The translations under genes and the position numbers were made by a program. Of a DNA stretch of 61,719 bases, positions 15,519 to 24,523 are shown in pieces. Position 1 is the first letter of the stretch. Every line of letters starts with the position of its first letter. The notes below the pieces were generated by a model, which saw only the letters and a program-made list of their open reading frames with translations, ran no database searches and was not told the DNA's origin. Location: assembly GCA_947474395.1 (NCBI GenBank), contig CANJID010000013.1, forward strand, positions 1-61,719, read 5' to 3'. The DNA comes from Caulobacterales bacterium. GTDB taxonomy: Bacteria > Pseudomonadota > Alphaproteobacteria > Caulobacterales > Caulobacteraceae.

Positions 15519-16145
15519 TCAGTAGCTGCGGCTGTGGTCGGGGGCCGGGCGCAGCTGCACCACGACCGCCTCGGTCATTCCGCCCGCCGGAACGACGATG
15601 CGGCGCTCGATCTGGTTGTTCCCCGCCTTCATGTAGGGATGCCAGATGCGCAAGGTGGCCGGACCCGCCGGCGCGCCCCGCAGGGTCACGCTGCCCGAGG
15701 CGTCGCTCTTCATGGCGTAGGGGGTGTCCACGACGATGACGAAACCGACCATGCCGTCGTGGATGTTGCAGCCCAGGGCGACGATCCCGGTCTTGTCGAA
15801 CTTCACCGAGCGGCTCTCGTCCTTGCCGTAGAGCTTCAGCTCGAAGGGCTTGGCGGACGAGAAGGAGTAGACGTGGTGGCGCACCCCGTCCTTGTTCGGG
15901 AAGGAGACTTCCGAGCCCTGCGGCACGATCAGCACGAAGGGATCGAACTGCAGATTCTGCTGGGTGACCTTGTAGGGCCACGAGAAACGAATCGGCGCGG
16001 GCGCCTGGGCCGCTGTGGGCTGGAGGGTCACCACGGCGTCGCGAACGGACTGGCCGGAGGTCGACCGTATCGTCACCGTGAGGTCCGCCGCCATGGCCGG
16101 GGCGGCGAACAACAGGGCGATGACGAACAGCAGGGCGCTTCGCAT
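15519..16145 (-). CDS. Periplasmic cupredoxin-like protein (methylamine-utilization type)
   Basis: About 208 residues with a signal peptide (ALLFVIALLFAAPAMA). The core is a plastocyanin-like fold: VPQGSEVSFPNKDGVRHHVYSFS supplies a His ligand, and GIVALGCNIHDGMVGFVIVVDTPYA supplies the Cys, second His and Met of a blue-copper-like site. The C-terminal LRGAPAGPATLRIWHPYMKAGN is a carboxypeptidase-regulatory-like sheet. Such proteins are labelled methylamine utilisation protein, although no mau genes are here. Start 16145 is preferred to 16151 because TAAGG is then spaced 7 bases away. Probably an electron carrier or copper sensor for the adjoining barrel. Repeats upstream suggest a dedicated operator. 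Confidence 0.72.
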   Translation of the reverse strand: MRSALLFVIALLFAAPAMAADLTVTIRSTSGQSVRDAVVTLQPTAAQAPAPIRFSWPYKVTQQNLQFDPFVLIVPQGSEVSFPNKDGVRHHVYSFSSAKPFELKLYGKDESRSVKFDKTGIVALGCNIHDGMVGFVIVVDTPYAMKSDASGSVTLRGAPAGPATLRIWHPYMKAGNNQIERRIVVPAGGMTEAVVVQLRPAPDHSRSY

Positions 16146-16191
16146 GCCCATGCCTTAGACTCGGTTTGGTGAATTCCACGTAAAGCATGGC

Positions 16192-16282
16192 CGAAGACCG
16201 TCCAAATTTGGAAGTCTTGACGCGCTCCTAACAAAAGACGGCTCGAAGACCGTAAGTCGGCCGGCGACATCTTGGCGACATC
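16192..16282. promoter_or_regulatory. Candidate operator region: dyad plus tandem direct repeats
   Basis: In the interval upstream of the cupredoxin-barrel operon there is a perfect CCAAATTTGG palindrome (16202-16211) flanked by AAGAC (16194-16198) and GTCTT (16214-16218). A 10-base CGAAGACCGT occurs twice (16192-16201, 16244-16253), and GGCGACATC occurs twice in tandem with an 11-base period (16263-16271, 16274-16282). One-turn spaced direct repeats are typical of response-regulator sites. The hairpin GCCGCCGCC/GGCGGCGGC at 16310-16335 beyond it, just after the molybdenum hydroxylase gene, lacks a T-run. Confidence 0.4.
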
Positions 16283-16353
16283 GCCTTTACCGTCATGGAC
16301 TTAAGGGCCGCCGCCGCCGATCCGAGGGCGGCGGCGCGCCTGATTCGCGGCGG

Positions 16354-18552
16354 CTAGGCGCTCTTCAGATCGAAGTTCTTCAGCGGCAACCTCCGCACGC
16401 GCTTGCCGGTCGCGGCGAAGATGGCGTTGCAGATCGCCGGCGCCACCGGCGCCACGGACGGCTCGCCGATCCCGCCCCAGCGCGGCCCGCCCGACAGGGG
16501 CATGTGAATCTCGATCTTCGGGACCTCGTTCATCCGCAGCAGGGGATAGGTGTCGAAGTTGCTCTCGACCGGCCCGCCCTTGTCGATGGTGATCTCGCCG
16601 TAGAGCGCCGCGGTGAGCCCGAAGACGATGCCGCCCTCGATCTGCTGGTAGATCGTGTTGGGATTGGCCGCGTGATAGCAGTCGACCACCGCCACCACCC
16701 GGTCGACCTTCAGTTCCCCGTCCTTGCTCACCGTCACTTCCGCCACCTGGCCGGTGACCGTGCCGTAGGTGTCGACGATGGCCATGCCGCGCCCGCGGCC
16801 CGGCGGCAGCGGCTTACCCCAGTCGCCCTTCTCGGCCATGGTGTCGAGCACCCCCAGATAGTCTGGGCGGTCGAGCATGGCGCGGCGGAACTTGTAGGGG
16901 TCCTGGCCGGCCGCATGGGCCAGCTCGTCGATGAAGCTCTCCAGGAAGAAGGTGTTCTGCGAGGCGCCGACGCTGCGCCAGAAGGCCACCGGCACGTGCG
17001 CGTTCTTCAGCGCCAGTGCGACCGAGAGGTTGGGGATCTTGTAGGCGTGGCCCGCCAGCACCTCGACCGCCATCGGCTCCTGCAGCTTGTCCGTCGGGGC
17101 GCGGGGCGTGCCGATCGGGGCGGCCAGCGAGTGGAACAGCGATCCGCACGCCACCTTGGTGTCGAGCGCCGTGCAGCGGCCTTCGGTGTCCATCGCCGCC
17201 TTGAACTTCACCGCCGCCTGCGGGCGGTAGCGGTCGCGGCGGATGTCCTGCTCGCGGCTCCAGATCAGCTTGACGGGCTTGCCGACGACCTTGGCGACCG
17301 CGATGGCGTGCACCAGTTCGTCATGGGTGGAGCGCCGGCCGAAGCCGCCGCCCACGAACTGGTTGTGGACGTAGACATTCTCGGCTGCGACCCCGCTCTC
17401 CTTGGCCGCCATGGCCAGGACGTCGGGCGGCGACTGCGAGCCGATCCACACGTCCACCCGATTCGGCTGCAGCTGCACGGTGCAGTTCATCGGCTCCATC
17501 GGCGCATGCGCCAGATAGGGAACCTCGTAGGTGGCCTCGATCAGCTTCACCCCCGGAGCGGCGAGCCCGGCGGCGATGTCGCCCGCCTTGCGCCCGCTGG
17601 AAAGGGGGCCGTCCAGGGCGTCCAGATAGGCCTTGTTGAGCTGGGCGGAATCCACGGTGGCGTTCGGACCCGGCGCCCACACCGGCTCCAGCTTGGCCAG
17701 GGCCGCCTTGGCGCGCCAGTAGCGGTCGGCGACGACCGCCACCGCGTCGTCCAGCTTCACCACCGTGATGACGCCACGCATGCCTTTTGTGGGGCTTTCG
17801 TCGACGCTCGCCAGCTTGGCGCCCCACTCGGGCGCCGAGATCACGGCGGCGTACACCATCCCCGGGACCTTGGCGTCGATGCCGAACTGGGCCGAGCCGT
17901 CGAGCTTGGGGGCGGTGTCGAGCCGGGGGGTCCACTTGCCGAGCAGCTTGTAATCGACCGGCGACTTGGTGGCCGGCTCCTTCTCCAGGGTGATCTTGGC
18001 CGCGTCGACGCACAGGGCGCCGAAGTCGAGGGTGCGGCCGGTTTCCATATGCGTCACCCGCCCGTCCCCGCAGCCGCAGGCGGCCGAGGCGACGCCCCAG
18101 CGCTTGGCGGCCGCGGCGACCAGACGTTCGCGGGCGCTGGCGCCGGCCTGCTGCATGAAGGCGACCGAGGTGCGCACGCCTGCGCTGCCCACGGTGCGCT
18201 GGCTCTTGTAGACGCCCTTTTCCTTCAGGTTCCGGTTCGCCGAGGCGTACTCGTAACGGACCTTCGACCAGTCGCAGCCGAGCTCTTCGGCGGCCATCAT
18301 GACCAGGGCGGTGAGGGTCCCCTGCCCCATCTCGGAGTGGGCGAGGCGCACGACCACGGAGCTATCGGGCTCGATCACCAGCCAGGCGTTGATCTCGCGC
18401 GGCGACAGGGTTTCCGGGCTGGCGATGTTGACGGTCTGGGCCTGCGCCCCTTCGGGAAGGGCGACGCCGAGGGTGAACCCTCCGGCCGCGGTCAGGCCGG
18501 TGGCGATCAGGGTGCGGCGGGAAAGGGCGGTGGCGGCGAGCTTGGTTTGCAT
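16354..18552 (-). CDS. Molybdenum hydroxylase large subunit (isoquinoline 1-oxidoreductase beta type)
   Basis: A 732-residue xanthine dehydrogenase-family molybdopterin-binding subunit with a Tat signal (SRRTLIATGLTAAGG), so the enzyme is exported folded with cofactor. Landmarks: AHSEMGQGTLTALVMMAAEEL, MEPMNCTVQL, FVGGGFGRRSTHDELVHAIAVAK, and the C-terminal GGIGEPSVAPVAPAICNAIFAATGKRVRRLPL containing the catalytic Glu of the GxGE motif. Members hydroxylate N-heterocycles or oxidise aldehydes using water. The start at 18552 lies 5 bases after the stop of the [2Fe-2S] subunit. No FAD subunit is present, as in IorAB; a c-type cytochrome probably accepts electrons. Confidence 0.88.
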   Translation of the reverse strand: MQTKLAATALSRRTLIATGLTAAGGFTLGVALPEGAQAQTVNIASPETLSPREINAWLVIEPDSSVVVRLAHSEMGQGTLTALVMMAAEELGCDWSKVRYEYASANRNLKEKGVYKSQRTVGSAGVRTSVAFMQQAGASARERLVAAAAKRWGVASAACGCGDGRVTHMETGRTLDFGALCVDAAKITLEKEPATKSPVDYKLLGKWTPRLDTAPKLDGSAQFGIDAKVPGMVYAAVISAPEWGAKLASVDESPTKGMRGVITVVKLDDAVAVVADRYWRAKAALAKLEPVWAPGPNATVDSAQLNKAYLDALDGPLSSGRKAGDIAAGLAAPGVKLIEATYEVPYLAHAPMEPMNCTVQLQPNRVDVWIGSQSPPDVLAMAAKESGVAAENVYVHNQFVGGGFGRRSTHDELVHAIAVAKVVGKPVKLIWSREQDIRRDRYRPQAAVKFKAAMDTEGRCTALDTKVACGSLFHSLAAPIGTPRAPTDKLQEPMAVEVLAGHAYKIPNLSVALALKNAHVPVAFWRSVGASQNTFFLESFIDELAHAAGQDPYKFRRAMLDRPDYLGVLDTMAEKGDWGKPLPPGRGRGMAIVDTYGTVTGQVAEVTVSKDGELKVDRVVAVVDCYHAANPNTIYQQIEGGIVFGLTAALYGEITIDKGGPVESNFDTYPLLRMNEVPKIEIHMPLSGGPRWGGIGEPSVAPVAPAICNAIFAATGKRVRRLPLKNFDLKSA

Positions 18553-18557
18553 GACGC

Positions 18558-19022
18558 TCACGCCTTCTTGCCGGCGGCGAGCGCCGCGGCCCGGTGGATG
18601 GCCTTCTTGATGCGCGGATAGGTGCCGCAGCGGCAGAGGTTGGTGACGCCGGCGTCGATCTCCTCGTCCGTCGGGTTCGGGTGGGTCTTCAGGAACGAGG
18701 CGGCGGCCATGATCTGTCCGGACTGGCAGTAGCCGCACTGCGGCACATCCTCGATCAGCCAGGCCTGCTGGACCGGGTGCTTGGCCGCGGGCGAGAGGCC
18801 CTCGATCGTGGTGATCGCCTTGCCGTCGACGGCCTTGACCGGAAGGATGCAGGTCCGCTGCGCCTTGCCGTCCACATGCACCGTGCAGGCGCCGCAGAGC
18901 CCGGCGCCGCAGCCGAACTTGGTGCCCGTCAGGCCGAGCTCCTCGCGCAGCACCCAGAGCAGGGGGGCGTCGTCCTCGACGTCAAGCTTCCGCTGCTTGC
19001 CGTTGACAGTGATGGTGATCAC
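18558..19022 (-). CDS. (2Fe-2S)-binding small subunit of molybdenum hydroxylase
   Basis: A 154-residue protein with two [2Fe-2S] domains: a plant-ferredoxin-type N-terminal domain ([17 protein letters not shown]...RTC) and a helical C-terminal domain ([10 protein letters not shown] ... [11 protein letters not shown]). It passes electrons from the molybdopterin subunit encoded 5 bases downstream. A GTG start at 19022 is chosen because GGGAGG is well placed before it; an upstream ATG would add six residues. No signal peptide of its own, so it likely rides with the Tat-tagged partner. Confidence 0.9.
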   Translation of the reverse strand: MITITVNGKQRKLDVEDDAPLLWVLREELGLTGTKFGCGAGLCGACTVHVDGKAQRTCILPVKAVDGKAITTIEGLSPAAKHPVQQAWLIEDVPQCGYCQSGQIMAAASFLKTHPNPTDEEIDAGVTNLCRCGTYPRIKKAIHRAAALAAGKKA

Positions 19023-19154
19023 GCGAACCTCCCGAAGCACATGTAGGGGTGTTTACGCCCCGTCCCTTATCGCTGACAAGTTGGCGGCGGGTCGCGGCCG
19101 GCGCCTTCCCCGTGTTAGCCTCGCACCAAGGCAAAAAAACGGAGGGGATCGACG

Positions 19155-19679
19155 ATGACAGGCAGTTCGAGGCGCACGCTCGGCTTGATCGCCGCCCTGG
19201 CCCTTTTCGCGGTCGGGAACGCCCACGCCGCCACTCAGCCCGCCACGCCGCCCGACGCCGCCGTCAAGGCGCGGACCCTCTCCGCGGCCCAGCGCGCCGC
19301 CATGGCCAAGGACCTCGCCCGCTTCGCCCCCGTGCGGGCGGACATCATCGTCTTCGGCGACACCAAGGAGATCACCGAGTTCGGCGCCGCCGTCGCCGAC
19401 ACCCTGCGGCAGGCGGGCTGGCGGCCCAAGCTGTGGCCCATAGCGCGGGGGATAGCCTACGGGGTGGTGGGCGTGCCGATCTTCGCCAACGGCGCGGGGG
19501 ACGATAAGGCCGTCGAGGCCGCCGCCGCCCTTGAGACCGACCTGCGGACCGCCCGGATCACCGCCAAGAAGTTCCAGTCCTTCCCCGAGGACACCGTGAT
19601 GAAGGAGCAGTTCGAGGCGGCGTGGAACGAGGCCGATGTCGCCGACGTGCGCCTCTTCGTCGGGCTGAAGCCGGAATAG
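19155..19679 (+). CDS. Secreted protein of unknown function
   Basis: A 174-residue protein with a Sec signal (TLGLIAALALFAVGNAHA). The mature part has ARFAPVRADIIVFGDTKEITEFGAAVADTLRQAGW, a beta-alpha arrangement like a receiver or Rossmann half, followed by GVVGVPIFANGAGDDKAVEAAAAL. I do not recognise the family. ACGGAGGGGATCGACG before the ATG is a strong ribosome site. It diverges from the molybdenum hydroxylase operon and is followed by a tandem repeat and the convergent SDR gene. Confidence 0.6.
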   Translation: MTGSSRRTLGLIAALALFAVGNAHAATQPATPPDAAVKARTLSAAQRAAMAKDLARFAPVRADIIVFGDTKEITEFGAAVADTLRQAGWRPKLWPIARGIAYGVVGVPIFANGAGDDKAVEAAAALETDLRTARITAKKFQSFPEDTVMKEQFEAAWNEADVADVRLFVGLKPE

Positions 19680-19686
19680 GCTTCGA

Positions 19687-19730
19687 CTGGACCTCGACTG
19701 GACCTCGACTGGACCTCGACTGGACCTCGA
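19687..19730. repeat. Four perfect 11-bp tandem repeats between convergent genes
   Basis: CTGGACCTCGA occurs four times head-to-tail, with partial copies at both ends, filling almost all of the 57 bases between the stop codons of the secreted protein (19679) and the SDR gene (19737). The 11-base unit is not a multiple of three and is outside both frames. It may be a slippage product or a site read on one face of the helix. Confidence 0.9.
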
Positions 19731-19736
19731 CTTTAC

Positions 19737-20621
19737 CTAGCCTCTCGGCTTGCCGGCCTTGGCGTCTTCGGTCATGCGGCGGCGGCGGTCCTCGAAGGCG
19801 ACCCTTTCGGCCGGAGCATCCTTGTCGTCGGGGAAGGCGGCCAGGATTTCCTCGAACAGGCCCCGCACCTCCTCTTTGAACTCCCCGTGCGGCAGGATGT
19901 AGGCGTCGTTGCGGCGAATGCCGCGTAGGACCGCCTCCCCCAGCTCCATCGGGTCCATGCCGGCGTCCAGATTGTTGAACACCGCGCCGTCGCCGGTCGC
20001 CCCTTCGGCGGGCGCGGTTCCGGGCCGGGCCACCGATTCGAGGATTCGCGTGCGGGTCAGCCCGGGACAGAGGACCGAGACGCCGATGTTGTCGCGGGCC
20101 AGGGTCAGGCGCAGCGAATCGGTCAGGCCGCGCACCGCGAACTTGGTCATGGAATAGATGCCGCCGGTGTCCGGCAGGGGGATCAGCCCGGCCATGGACG
20201 AGGTGTTGACGATGTGACCACCCTCCCCGTGCGCCTTGAGGCGGGGGATGAACACCTTCACCCCGTTGATCACCCCGCCGAGATTGACCCCGGCGACCCA
20301 GTCCCAGTCCTCCCACGCCGCCTCGTCCATGGGGATGGCCCCGGAGACGCCGGCGTTGTTGCAGACGATGTGGACCTTGCCGAACACCCGCTCGGTCTCG
20401 TCGGCGGCCGCCTCGACGGCGGCGCGGTCGGCCACGTCGAGCTCGATGAAGTGGACGGCGTTGTTTCCGCGAAGGGCCAGTCGCGCCTCGTCGAGATAGG
20501 CGCGGTTCAGGTCAGCGATCACCACCTTCATCCCGGCGGCCAGAAACACCCGGGCCATGCCGTAGCCGATGCCTGAGGCCCCGCCGGTGATGAAGGCGAC
20601 CTTGCCCTCCACGTCCTGCAT
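19737..20621 (-). CDS. Short-chain dehydrogenase/reductase (SDR)
   Basis: A 294-residue classical SDR. Cofactor loop TGGASGIGYGMA, ADLNRAYL suggesting an acidic residue that prefers NAD(H), NNAGVSG, and the catalytic Ser in VNTSSMAG with YSMTK supplying Tyr and Lys. The extra C-terminal 50 residues are charged helix. Likely a cytosolic alcohol/ketone oxidoreductase in the same pathway as its neighbours, but the substrate is unknown. The start at 20621 follows AGGGAAGGACGCGCG; the frame is open 72 bases further upstream without a ribosome site. Confidence 0.88.
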   Translation of the reverse strand: MQDVEGKVAFITGGASGIGYGMARVFLAAGMKVVIADLNRAYLDEARLALRGNNAVHFIELDVADRAAVEAAADETERVFGKVHIVCNNAGVSGAIPMDEAAWEDWDWVAGVNLGGVINGVKVFIPRLKAHGEGGHIVNTSSMAGLIPLPDTGGIYSMTKFAVRGLTDSLRLTLARDNIGVSVLCPGLTRTRILESVARPGTAPAEGATGDGAVFNNLDAGMDPMELGEAVLRGIRRNDAYILPHGEFKEEVRGLFEEILAAFPDDKDAPAERVAFEDRRRRMTEDAKAGKPRG

Positions 20622-20691
20622 CGCGCGTCCTTCCCTATCGTTGCGCCCATGCTCGGCCAGAGCGGCCGAGGCCGTCAACGAAACTGCGGGC

Positions 20692-20725
20692 AAAAAAAAG
20701 AAGCCGGGGCTTTCACCCCGGCTTC
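20692..20725 (-). terminator. Rho-independent terminator of the TonB receptor gene
   Basis: A perfect 10-bp stem (GAAGCCGGGG / CCCCGGCTTC) with a 6-base loop lies 27 bases after the receptor stop codon. On the minus strand it is followed directly by eight T. This is a textbook intrinsic terminator. Confidence 0.9.
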
Positions 20726-20751
20726 CGGTCTTCGTGAGGTCCCGAAGGTCC

Positions 20752-23190
20752 TTAGAAGTTGTACTGCGCCGTGATGCCGAATTCGCGCGGCCGGGCCATG
20801 GTCAGGCCCAGCGCCCGACGCAGCGGGAACTGGATGGCGTTGGCCGGGTTGGGCGCGCCGCCGGCATCCCAGAAGCCGCCGCCCGCGCTGCTGGCGAAGG
20901 TGGCGTAGGTGTTGTCGGTCAGGTTGTTGGCGAACAGCGAGACCGAGAACTTGCGGCTCGGCGGACGCCAGGTCAGGCGGGCGTTGAGCACGTCATACGA
21001 AGGCAGTTCGTAGGACGAGTCCGAGTTCGAGTCCGGGTAGGTCGGCTGGCTGTTGACGTATGACCAGTTGATGTTGCCGGTGATGTCCCCGCGCTGCTCG
21101 TTGCGCCAGACGTAGGTGCCGCCGACGTTGAAGGTCGGCGAGGCCTGCGCCGGGTAGAGGTTCGGACCACCGTTGGCGAGCGGATCGCGCAGCTTGTACT
21201 TGGTGACGCCCGCGGAGAAGTCGATGTTGAAGTCGCGGGTGACGGCCAGCTGCCCGTCGAGCTCCATGCCCTTCAAGTCGATGTTGCCGGAGTTGACGGT
21301 CATGATCCGGAAGCCGGTCGGGCAGAGGGTGAGGCCCTCGGCCGTGCAGGTGATCTGGCGCGGCGCCTGACGGTTGGTCCAGCGCATGTAGTAGATCGTC
21401 GGGTTGATCCGCAGGCGGTTGCCGAACCAGGTCGTGCGCGCGCCGATTTCGTAGTTGATCACCTGCTCGGGCGGGATCGGCTTGATGAAGTCCCCGCTCT
21501 GCAGCGGTCCGGCCACGTTCGACAGGATGGTGAAGCTGTAGGCGCCGGCCTTATAGGCCTTGGACACCGTGCCGTAGACCATCGCGTCGTCGGTGGGGTG
21601 GTAGTCTAGCGTCAGACGCCAGTCGAGGGCGTGCCAGGCGTTGCCGCCGGTGACCCTGGTGCGGTCGGTGCCGGCCACGGGGACGAAGGTCGCCGACGCG
21701 AAGGAGGTCTGATCGAGAGCCTTCTTGTCATGGCCATAGCGAAGACCGCCGGTCACATTGAACTTCTGGGTGACGTGGATCGTGGTGCTGCCGAAGAAGC
21801 CGTAGGAGCTCGACTTGTTCCGGCTGAAGCCGTTGGTTCCGTAGAACAGGCCGCCGTCGCCGTCGCCGTTGGCCGCCGCCGGGTACACGCTGGTGCCCCG
21901 GCGGGTGATGCTGCCGATGCCGCCCGAGCTCGAGTGTTCGCTGAAGTAGTTGCCGCCGACCACGAGGTCGACGCGGTCCGCGAACAGCTTGGTGTTGAGC
22001 TGGACTTCCTCATTGAGGGTCTTGGACTTCACCGTCGAGGTGCCGAGGGAGAAGCCGAGCATCACCGAGTCGGTCAGGGACCGGTTGATCAGGGAGCCCC
22101 AGCCGGTGGTGGAAGTGATCGACGTCTTGTCGTTGATGTTCCAGGTGAGCCTGGCGTCGGCCTGCAGGTAGTCGGTGTTGTCGAACTGCTTGCAGAGGGT
22201 GCTGTAGTCCGGATTGAAGTTGTCCAGGAAGCAGAAGCCCGGGGTCTTGAAGGGATCGCCCAGAATCACGCGCGGGTCGTTGAAGGGCGCTATCGGCGGG
22301 CCGCCGGCCTTCTTGAAGGCATCGTTCAGCCAGTCGCCGTAGTTGCCCTGGAGAATGCCCTCGATGCCGGGACGTAAGTCCAACTCGGCCAGGACCTGCG
22401 GGTTGCCCCCGGAACGGGAGCTGGTGTAGGCGACCCCGACCACCGCCGAGAGGTTGCTGGTCGGATCCCACCTGGCCTGCAGGCGGAGCACCTTGTCCGT
22501 CGAGCCGCCGAGGGTCTCCGGACCGCGCTCGACGTAGCCGTTCTCCTTGAGGTAGCCGCCCTGGGCGCGGAAGGCGAGCTTGTCGCCGACCGGGATGTTG
22601 ATCATGCCGGTCACGTCGTAGTGGCCGAAGTTGCCCGCCGTCGCCTTGATGTAGGCGTCGAACTCATGGCTGGGCTGCTTGGTGAAGATGCGGATCGCGC
22701 CGCCGGTGGAGTTGCGGCCGAACAGGGTGCCCTGCGGCCCGCGCAGCACTTCGATGCGGTCGATGTCGTAGATTTTCATCAGCGAACCGACCGTGCGCGG
22801 CATGAAGACGCCGTCCACGTACATGGCCACGCCGCGTTCGCCGGCGGCGCCGCCGCCGCCGGCAACACCGCGGATCGAGTAGGTCGGGGTGGCGTTGCCC
22901 GAGAACCGGCCGCCCTGGATGGCCAGGTTCGGAGTGGTGAGCATCAGGTCGGAGACGTTGTCGATGCCCTTGGCTTCCAGCGTGGCGCCGGAGAGCGCGA
23001 TGATCGACAGCGGCGTGTCCTGCAGCTGCATCTCCCGCCGTTCGGCGGTGACCACCACTTCGTCGACCTGCTGGGCGAAGGCGTGGCTTCCCGCCGACAT
23101 ACCCACGACGAGCGCAACAGCGCTCGCTGCGGTCAGAAGGGCAGCGCGCGGAGTCGCAAGGCGCACGGCCTTGCTCGATATCTTGGACAT
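20752..23190 (-). CDS. TonB-dependent outer-membrane receptor
   Basis: An 812-residue protein. A signal peptide ending SHAFA, then the TonB box QQVDEVVVTAERRE at the mature N-terminus. The plug domain (~50-165) has the usual TPNLAIQG, YSIRGV and VEVLRGPQGTLFGRNSTGGAI motifs. The remainder is a 22-strand barrel ending in YNF. The NSTGG plug class is abundant in Caulobacter and sphingomonads and imports plant or aromatic compounds rather than siderophores only. It should take up the substrate handled by neighbouring genes. Monocistronic, with a terminator downstream and its own 271-base upstream region. Confidence 0.92.
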   Translation of the reverse strand: MSKISSKAVRLATPRAALLTAASAVALVVGMSAGSHAFAQQVDEVVVTAERREMQLQDTPLSIIALSGATLEAKGIDNVSDLMLTTPNLAIQGGRFSGNATPTYSIRGVAGGGGAAGERGVAMYVDGVFMPRTVGSLMKIYDIDRIEVLRGPQGTLFGRNSTGGAIRIFTKQPSHEFDAYIKATAGNFGHYDVTGMINIPVGDKLAFRAQGGYLKENGYVERGPETLGGSTDKVLRLQARWDPTSNLSAVVGVAYTSSRSGGNPQVLAELDLRPGIEGILQGNYGDWLNDAFKKAGGPPIAPFNDPRVILGDPFKTPGFCFLDNFNPDYSTLCKQFDNTDYLQADARLTWNINDKTSITSTTGWGSLINRSLTDSVMLGFSLGTSTVKSKTLNEEVQLNTKLFADRVDLVVGGNYFSEHSSSGGIGSITRRGTSVYPAAANGDGDGGLFYGTNGFSRNKSSSYGFFGSTTIHVTQKFNVTGGLRYGHDKKALDQTSFASATFVPVAGTDRTRVTGGNAWHALDWRLTLDYHPTDDAMVYGTVSKAYKAGAYSFTILSNVAGPLQSGDFIKPIPPEQVINYEIGARTTWFGNRLRINPTIYYMRWTNRQAPRQITCTAEGLTLCPTGFRIMTVNSGNIDLKGMELDGQLAVTRDFNIDFSAGVTKYKLRDPLANGGPNLYPAQASPTFNVGGTYVWRNEQRGDITGNINWSYVNSQPTYPDSNSDSSYELPSYDVLNARLTWRPPSRKFSVSLFANNLTDNTYATFASSAGGGFWDAGGAPNPANAIQFPLRRALGLTMARPREFGITAQYNF

Positions 23191-23461
23191 TCATTCCCCC
23201 CTACGGGATTGGTTTCTTAGCGAACACGATAGCGGTGAACGCAGCTCTTAGGCGACCTGAATCGGCGCCAATTTACAGCTGCTAATTACAAGGCGGTTTC
23301 AGATACTTGCAAGTCCATAGCCGTTACACCTGTATCGCACAACGAGACATCCACCACTTTTGCGCGCAGTCCAAGCGTTTCTTGCCGCACCTGTGTCCTT
23401 GGCGCCATGCTCCGGCGAAGCTCCGGGCGCCTCGACGCGACCGGAAACCAGGAGGGAATCG
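23191..23461. promoter_or_regulatory. Divergent promoter region, TonB receptor / beta-propeller gene
   Basis: A 271-base interval between diverging genes, with an AT-richer core near 23270-23345. It contains a short dyad TACA-CC-TGTA (within TTACACCTGTAT near 23330) and AATTTACAGCTGC near 23270, which resembles AAATTACAGCAAC in front of the marR gene (45432). Both are compatible with MarR-type half-sites but are short. No small gene is evident. Confidence 0.35.
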
Positions 23462-24517
23462 ATGAAGGGCTTGATGATCGCGGCCTTGGCGCTCGGGGGG
23501 CTGCTGGCCGCCGGCGGGGCCCGGCCGGCGAAGGCCGCCGAGGCCTGCGCGCCGGCCGGCAGGATCAGCTACCTGTGCGGCCCGGCCAACGCCGAGGACC
23601 TGGTGCTGGTCCCGGGCGCCGACTGGATGATCGTCAGCGGCATGGCCGGGGCCGGCTCGACGGCCGGACGGCTCTACCTGATCGACGCCGGCGAGAAGGG
23701 CTGGAGGACGCTCGCCCCGGACGTGGGCGGCAAGGCCCGCGCGCCCTACGCGGCCTGTCCCTCCGCCCCCGACATGACCAAGTTCGCCGCCCATGGCCTG
23801 GCCCTGCTGCCGGGCAAGGGCGGACGCCACACCCTCCTGGCGGTGAACCACGGGGGCCGCGAATCGATCGAGGCGTTCGAGGTGACGGGCGGCCGCGGCG
23901 AACCCGAGGTGCGCTGGATCGGCTGCGTGATCCTGCCCAAGGACGTGGTCCCCAACTCCGTCGCCGCCCTGCCCGGAGGCGGCTTCATCGTCTCCAAGTT
24001 CAACGAGGCCGGCGACGCCGACGCCTTCGCCCACATGGCCAAGCTGGAGAAGACCGGTGTCCTGATCGAATGGACGCCCAAGGGCGGCTTCAGGCGCCTC
24101 GCGGGCACCGAGCTCTCGGGCGACAACGGCGTGGCGGTGTCCCCCGACGGGCGCTGGGTCTTCGTCAACGCCTGGCCGGAGATGCGGGTCCTGCGCTTCC
24201 CCCGCTCGGGCGGCGGCAAGCCGGTCTCGGTCAAGGTGGATTTCCTGCCCGACAACCTGCGCTGGGCGCCGGACGGCAAGCTCCTGGTCGCCGGCCAGGT
24301 CGCCGCCAGCATGGCCGACCTCCTCGCCTGCGCGCAGCCGTGCGCCCATGACTGGGCCGTGCTGAAGCTCGATCCGAACACCATGAAGGTCACGCCGGTC
24401 CTGCGCGAGAAGGGCACGCGCGCCTTCAGCGACGCCACCGGCGCCCTGCAGGTCGGCAACGAGCTGTGGATCGGCACCTTCCGGGGCGACCGGCTGGCCT
24501 ACACGAGCCTGAAGTAG
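23462..24517 (+). CDS. Secreted beta-propeller protein, SMP-30/arylesterase-like
   Basis: A 351-residue protein with a signal peptide (GLMIAALALGGLLAAGGARPAKA). Repeated blades carry AAHGLALLPGKGG, VPNSVAALPGGGFIVSKF, SGDNGVAVSPDGRWVFVNAW and LPDNLRWAPDGKLLVAGQ; the Asn/Asp residues in these match metal-binding positions of SMP-30/gluconolactonase and paraoxonase propellers. Such enzymes open lactones or esters with Ca2+. A periplasmic lactonase fits a pathway with oxidases and esterases. The start at 23462 follows AGGAGGG; an upstream in-frame ATG would bury the signal peptide. Confidence 0.72.
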   Translation: MKGLMIAALALGGLLAAGGARPAKAAEACAPAGRISYLCGPANAEDLVLVPGADWMIVSGMAGAGSTAGRLYLIDAGEKGWRTLAPDVGGKARAPYAACPSAPDMTKFAAHGLALLPGKGGRHTLLAVNHGGRESIEAFEVTGGRGEPEVRWIGCVILPKDVVPNSVAALPGGGFIVSKFNEAGDADAFAHMAKLEKTGVLIEWTPKGGFRRLAGTELSGDNGVAVSPDGRWVFVNAWPEMRVLRFPRSGGGKPVSVKVDFLPDNLRWAPDGKLLVAGQVAASMADLLACAQPCAHDWAVLKLDPNTMKVTPVLREKGTRAFSDATGALQVGNELWIGTFRGDRLAYTSLK

Positions 24518-24523
24518 GGAGGG

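Noticed and set aside
15519-16145. Methylamine dehydrogenase (mau) system suggested by the cupredoxin's usual database name
   Set aside because: No mau structural or maturation genes are nearby; the name is inherited from weak similarity.
16310-16335. GCCGCCGCC/GGCGGCGGC hairpin after the first molybdenum hydroxylase gene as a terminator
   Set aside because: The stem is good but no T-run follows on the minus strand; left as a comment only.
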